Of a stretch of 64,000 bases of DNA, positions 60,376 through 64,000 are shown piece after piece; within the stretch, counting starts at the first letter, position 1, and the number at the start of each line of letters is the position of its first letter. The DNA is from Comamonas avium (GTDB taxonomy: Bacteria > Pseudomonadota > Gammaproteobacteria > Burkholderiales > Burkholderiaceae_C): the NCBI RefSeq assembly GCF_014836675.1, contig NZ_JACSQK010000003.1, positions 480,544 through 544,543 on the forward strand, given 5' to 3'. The notes below the pieces were generated by a model, which was not told where the DNA came from, did no database searches, and saw only the letters and a list, made by a program, of their open reading frames with translations. The translations under genes and the position numbers were made by a program.

Positions 60376-61626
60376 ATGACTACCACACCAACATTGCCTG
60401 AAGGCATGGACTTTCCGCTGGAAGGCGTGCGCGTACTGGATTTGTCGCGGGTATTTGCCGGCCCTTTGTGCGGGCAGGTGCTGGCCGACTTTGGGGCAGA
60501 GGTCATCAAGGTGGAGCACCCGGGCCGGGGCGATGACACCCGTGACTGGGGCATGCGCATTGGCAAGACCGAGACGACCTACTACAACAGCATGAACCGC
60601 AACAAGCGCTCGGTGACGCTGGATTTGCAAAGCGCTGAAGGCGTACAGATCATTTATGACCTGCTGCCCCAGTTTGATGTGGTGGTGCACAACTTCAAGC
60701 ATGGCGGTGCAGACAAGCTGGGTCTGGGCTACGAGAAACTCAAGTCCATCAAGCCAGACCTGATTTACTGCAGCGTAGCGGGCTACAACAGTGACACCCC
60801 GGAAGCCAAGCGCCCCGGCTATGACCTGGTGATTCAGGCCGAAGCTGGACTGATGGCCATCAACGGTGAAGAGGGGACACCGCCCTTGAAGTTTGGTGTG
60901 GCCGTGGTCGATTTGATGACCGGCATGTACGCCGCGCAGGCTGTGCTGGCTGCGCTGTACCGCCGCTGCCGCAATGGCCGTGGCCGCCAGATTGAGCTGG
61001 CGCTGTACGACTGTGGTGTCACCATCAATGGTTACTACGCACTCGACTCCATGCTGCTGGGTCACGATACGCAGCGCTACGGTAATGCCCACCCTTCCAT
61101 CGTTCCTTACGGCATGTTTGAGGCGCAGGATGGGCCATTGATCATTGGTGTGGGCAACAACGGGCAGTTTGAAAAATTCTGTCGCAACGTCATTTTGCGC
61201 CCCGATATTTTTGAAGACCCACGCTATGCCACCAACGTGGAGCGCGCCAGAAACCGTCTGGAGATCTTGCCGCTGCTCAAGAGCATTATCGCCAGCCACC
61301 CACGCCAGCTGCTGCTGGAGCGCATGCATGCCTGCGGCATTCCGTGCGGCGAAGTGGCAGGCCTGCACGAAGCGCTGACCAGCAAACGTACCCAGCAAAC
61401 CGGCATCTTTCACCAGGTGCCGCACCCCGTGGTGGGCAAGACCTGGGTGTTTGCCCCGCCTTACCGCCTGGATGGTCAGCGTCTACCCATCCGCAACGCA
61501 CCACCTACGCTGGGTGAGGCGACGCGGGAAGTGCTGCAAGAGCTGCTGTCCATGACGGATGAACAGCTGCAGGCACTGAAAGAAAAGGGTGTTCTGACCC
61601 TGCCAGAGGCACCGACGCCCCACTGA
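60376..61626 (+). CDS. CaiB/BaiF family (class III) CoA-transferase
   Basis: A 416-aa CoA-transferase. LDLSRVFAGPLCGQVLADFG at 21-40 is the family N-terminus, and D150 in KRPGYDLVIQAEAG is the expected acyl-anhydride-forming Asp. FKHGGADKLGLGYE and VVDLMTGMYAAQAVLAALY also match. In this operon it probably activates the carboxylic substrate by taking CoA from succinyl-CoA or a product CoA ester, doing the job of the CoA ligase in pim operons. An AGGGAGA site precedes ATG 60376. Confidence 0.9.
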   Translation: MTTTPTLPEGMDFPLEGVRVLDLSRVFAGPLCGQVLADFGAEVIKVEHPGRGDDTRDWGMRIGKTETTYYNSMNRNKRSVTLDLQSAEGVQIIYDLLPQFDVVVHNFKHGGADKLGLGYEKLKSIKPDLIYCSVAGYNSDTPEAKRPGYDLVIQAEAGLMAINGEEGTPPLKFGVAVVDLMTGMYAAQAVLAALYRRCRNGRGRQIELALYDCGVTINGYYALDSMLLGHDTQRYGNAHPSIVPYGMFEAQDGPLIIGVGNNGQFEKFCRNVILRPDIFEDPRYATNVERARNRLEILPLLKSIIASHPRQLLLERMHACGIPCGEVAGLHEALTSKRTQQTGIFHQVPHPVVGKTWVFAPPYRLDGQRLPIRNAPPTLGEATREVLQELLSMTDEQLQALKEKGVLTLPEAPTPH

Positions 61627-61733
61627 TTATTTACCCCCGCACTGCGCGTCACAACAGCTCCGCAAGAGGGCTGTGTGCGCGCCAGCGTTGGGCCATTTCG
61701 CATCCAACACCGCAATTTCCGGGAGACAACCAC

Positions 61734-62735
61734 ATGGATTGCAACAACACCACCCGTCGTCAGTTGATGCTGGCCGCTGCCGCAGCGGCAGGCTCCAGCC
61801 TCGTGGGCCTGCCCGCCTGGGCCAAGGCCGCCTATCCCAGCAAGCCCATTCGCTTCATCGTGCCTTTCAACCCGGGTGGCGCGACCGACATCGTGGCACG
61901 CGTGCTGGGTGAGGCCATGTCCAAGAAGCTGGGGCAGCCCATCGTTGTGGAAAACAAGGCCGGTGCTTCGGGCATGCTGGGTACCGACCAGGTCGCCAAG
62001 TCGGCCCCAGATGGTTACAACGTGGTGCTGTCTCTGAGCACCTCGCTGCTGATCAACCAGTTCCTGTACTCCAAGATGGCCTACAACCCGCAAAAGGATT
62101 TGCTGATGCTCTCGGAGCTGGCATCGGCGCCTGTCACGCTGGTGGTGCACCCTTCGGTGCCTGCCAACAATATGCAAGAGCTGCTGGCGTGGGTGAAGGC
62201 CAACAAGAGCAAGGTGTCGTACGGTAGCTGGGGTGTGGGCTCGTACGCCCACCTGGGTGGCGCATACATGAGCAAGTCCATGAATGCCGACATGAGCCAC
62301 GTGGCTTACCGCGGTGAAGCACCCATGATCCAGGAGCTGATTGGCGGGCAGTTGCAGCTGTGCTTTTCCAGCGCCCAGAACACCAAGCCGTTCATCGATT
62401 CCGGTCGCCTCAAAGCCATTGGTGTAACGGGCAAGGCACGCATGGCCGTGTTGCCCAATCTGCCCACGATCTATGAGCAAGGCGTCACCGATGACGCCTA
62501 CTCGATCGCAGGCTTTGTCGGCATGGCCCTGCCTGCAGGCACACCCAAAGAGATCGTGGATGTGCTGTACGCCGCACTGCAAGAGGCATCCAAAGACGCC
62601 AAGGTCAAAGAGCGTATTGATGGTGCTGGTTTTTTGCCGGTGTTCAGCAGCCCTGAAGAATTTTCAAAAACCTATGCCAAAGCCGTACCTGTGTGGAAGT
62701 CACTGATTGAAGTGGCTGAAGCCAAGGTGGACTGA
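61734..62735 (+). CDS. Bug-family (TctC) solute-binding protein, possible Tat substrate
   Basis: A 333-aa periplasmic receptor of the tripartite tricarboxylate transporter family. The signal region has TTRRQLMLAAAAAAGSS, a twin-arginine-like motif, ending AWAKA. YPSKPIRFIVPFNPGGATD and VENKAGASGMLGTDQVA are the Bug signatures. It would bind a carboxylate in the periplasm. No TctA/TctB membrane genes are nearby, so it must use a distant permease or act as a sensor. The last 107 nt before it hold no gene. Confidence 0.88.
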   Translation: MDCNNTTRRQLMLAAAAAAGSSLVGLPAWAKAAYPSKPIRFIVPFNPGGATDIVARVLGEAMSKKLGQPIVVENKAGASGMLGTDQVAKSAPDGYNVVLSLSTSLLINQFLYSKMAYNPQKDLLMLSELASAPVTLVVHPSVPANNMQELLAWVKANKSKVSYGSWGVGSYAHLGGAYMSKSMNADMSHVAYRGEAPMIQELIGGQLQLCFSSAQNTKPFIDSGRLKAIGVTGKARMAVLPNLPTIYEQGVTDDAYSIAGFVGMALPAGTPKEIVDVLYAALQEASKDAKVKERIDGAGFLPVFSSPEEFSKTYAKAVPVWKSLIEVAEAKVD

Positions 62736-62767
62736 TCAAAAAACGATATCAATCAGAGACAAAAAGC

Positions 62768-63757
62768 ATGCAAAAACATTCCCATTCCATCACTCGCCGC
62801 ATCTTGCTGGCCAGCGCTACTACCTTGCTGGCTGGCAGCGCGCTGGCACAGGCCGCATGGCCCAGCAAGCCCATCACCTTGATCGTGCCTTTCCCTCCAG
62901 GAGGCCCCACGGACGTGGTTTCGCGCATTGTGGGCAAGGAGTTGTCTGACCGTCTGGGTCAGCCCATCATTGTGGAAAACAAGGCTGGCGCTTCCGGTGC
63001 CATTGCGGCAACCCAGGTCAAACGCGCGGCACCCGATGGCTACACACTGATGACGCTGGCAACCCCTACGCTGTTTGCCCCGCTGTTTTACAAGAACACG
63101 GGCTACGAAATTTCCAAGGATTTCACTCCCATCGCCATGGTGTATGACCTGCCCATCGTGATGGTTGTCAATGCTGAAAAGCTGCCTGGTGTCACCACGC
63201 TGCCGCAGCTGATTGAAACCGCACGTGCGCAAAAAGGGGCGCTGAACTACACCACCAGCGGTGCAGGCAGCTTTGGTCATATGAGCATGGAGCTGCTCAA
63301 GGATCTGGGCAAGTTCGACATGCAACACGTGGCCTACAAGGGTGGCGTGCCCGCAATCACCGACACCATCGGTGGTCAGGTCCCCATCATGTATGCCGAT
63401 CTGGTCGCCGCTTTGCCACACATCAAATCCGGCAAGCTGGTGGCTGTGGCCGTGGGCTCGCCTGAGCGTGTGAAGGTGATTCCTGAGATCAAGACCATTG
63501 CTGAGCAGGGCATTGAAGGCTTCTCTGCTGTCTCGCTGGGCGCATTCCTGGGCCCCAAGGGCATGCCGCCTGCAGTGGTCGAGCGGCTGAACAAGGAAAT
63601 CAAGGAAATTCTGGCGCAAAAATCAGTGCAAGACCGCATCCTGGGTGCTGGTGCCATTGCGCGCTTCATGCCTGCAGCACAGCTGCAGCAAAGCCTGGCG
63701 ACCGATTACGCCAAGTGGAGCAAAGTCGTGCGTGAAAAAGGCATGGCTGCTGAGTAA
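62768..63757 (+). CDS. Bug-family (TctC) solute-binding protein
   Basis: A 329-aa second Bug receptor, 32 nt after the first. The signal peptide contains SITRRILLASATTLLAGSALAQA. The mature part starts AWPSKPITLIVPFPPGGPTD and has VENKAGASGAIAATQVK. It is clearly a paralogue of the previous protein but diverged, so the two may bind different acids such as the diacid and a related ester or shorter acid. It is followed by a hairpin and a decayed repeat before etfB. Confidence 0.9.
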   Translation: MQKHSHSITRRILLASATTLLAGSALAQAAWPSKPITLIVPFPPGGPTDVVSRIVGKELSDRLGQPIIVENKAGASGAIAATQVKRAAPDGYTLMTLATPTLFAPLFYKNTGYEISKDFTPIAMVYDLPIVMVVNAEKLPGVTTLPQLIETARAQKGALNYTTSGAGSFGHMSMELLKDLGKFDMQHVAYKGGVPAITDTIGGQVPIMYADLVAALPHIKSGKLVAVAVGSPERVKVIPEIKTIAEQGIEGFSAVSLGAFLGPKGMPPAVVERLNKEIKEILAQKSVQDRILGAGAIARFMPAAQLQQSLATDYAKWSKVVREKGMAAE

Positions 63758-63768
63758 GCTAGTCTGTG

Positions 63769-63800
63769 CGCCTTCCACCGGCTGAGCCACGTGGAAGGCG
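63769..63800 (+). terminator. Hairpin after the second Bug gene, possible terminator
   Basis: CGCCTTCCAC (63769-63778) and GTGGAAGGCG (63791-63800) pair perfectly with a 12-nt loop. No T-run follows, so termination would need Rho or other factors. Confidence 0.5.
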
Positions 63801-63853
63801 GCCATCATGCAGCCTTCACGATCGGTGATGGCTGTATTTTTAAATACTGAATT

Positions 63854-63892
63854 CATAGCTGCTAGCGCCTGATGTATAAGCGTTAGTGACCG
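63854..63892. repeat. Dispersed palindrome, copy F (short form)
   Basis: CATAGCTGCTAGCGC and, after 9 nt, AAGCGTTAGTGAC correspond to the two arms of the palindromic element with the central stem missing. It lies between the Bug gene and etfB. Confidence 0.55.
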
Positions 63893-63924
63893 TTTTAACC
63901 AAAAATTTCTGAAAGAACAAAGCC

Positions 63925-64000
63925 ATGAAGGTATTGGTCCCAGTCAAGCGCGTGGTGGACTACAACGTCAAAGTCCGTGTGAAGTCTGACGGCACAGGCG
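63925..64000 (+). CDS. etfB: Electron transfer flavoprotein beta subunit, N-terminal fragment
   Basis: 25 codons are visible before the window ends. MKVLVPVKRVVDYNVKVRVK is the standard EtfB start. ETF takes electrons from acyl-CoA dehydrogenases such as those encoded upstream and passes them to the respiratory chain. The 167-nt gap with a hairpin suggests etfB has its own promoter and may serve the whole cell. The rest, and presumably etfA, lie outside. Confidence 0.92.
   Translation, partial: MKVLVPVKRVVDYNVKVRVKSDGTG

Noticed and set aside
1..64000. tRNA, rRNA, riboswitch or phage genes
   Set aside because: Reading both strands gave no convincing cloverleaf, rRNA segment, known riboswitch core or phage structural gene.

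Overview
The window looks like a chromosomal stretch of a betaproteobacterium, most likely in the Comamonadaceae (Comamonas/Acidovorax/Delftia type). The grounds are the argB and slmA genes lying close together, abundant acyl-CoA metabolism, Bug-type solute receptors, moderately high GC with G/C-ending codons, and a recurring short palindromic intergenic element. This placement comes from gene content, not from a database match. No tRNA, rRNA, CRISPR array, prophage or insertion sequence was recognised.

Region 1 (1-18140) is an O-antigen/surface polysaccharide locus, on the plus strand except for its last gene. It opens inside wbpD and continues with wbpE, an OafA-like acyltransferase, a Wzx flippase, a GNAT protein, a FemAB-like acyltransferase, a NodB-type deacetylase, an AT-rich Wzy candidate and a GT2. 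Next come the acetamidino trio wbpG-hisH-hisF, the L-FucNAc genes fnlA-fnlB-fnlC, a WbuB-like GT4 and wbuC. A WecA/WbpL-like initiating transferase converges from the minus strand. Together these predict a repeat unit with an amidinated 2,3-diamino-2,3-dideoxy-hexuronic acid plus N-acetyl-L-fucosamine, further altered by acylation and possibly by deacetylation/re-acylation.

Region 2 (18273-22096) is housekeeping and regulation: argB, an OmpR-type two-component pair and slmA. Region 3 (22195-32846) is a TetR-controlled fatty-acid beta-oxidation cluster: FadE-type dehydrogenase, DUF2147 protein, FadB-type fusion (dehydrogenase first, crotonase last), thiolase, alpha/beta hydrolase, two thioesterases and a crotonase that looks like an enoyl-CoA isomerase. 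Region 4 (33018-52550) is mixed: bactofilin, YciA-like thioesterase, Atm1-type ABC exporter, 2-hydroxyacid dehydrogenase, Na/Pi cotransporter, DUF1304 protein, a TRAP transporter with divergent LysR, the gltIJKL amino-acid ABC operon, a siderophore-interacting protein behind a candidate Fur box, pyrC, a NYN/LOTUS protein, htpX behind a clear sigma-32-type promoter, and a proline-rich lipoprotein.

Region 5 (52554-64000) is a second acyl-CoA operon behind a divergent LysR gene: a crotonase-first FadB fusion, thiolase, a large and a small acyl-CoA dehydrogenase, a PaaG-like crotonase, a CaiB/BaiF CoA-transferase, two Bug receptors and the start of etfB. Content and order resemble the pimeloyl-CoA (pim) dicarboxylate operon of Rhodopseudomonas, with a CoA-transferase where the pim operon has a CoA ligase. 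Fatty acids or dicarboxylates would be taken up, activated, oxidised with electrons passed to ETF, and cut to acetyl-CoA.

Non-coding points of interest are six copies of a Comamonadaceae-like palindromic repeat, a 73-bp duplication of a gene 3' end, and a 43-nt near-perfect palindrome inside a coding region.
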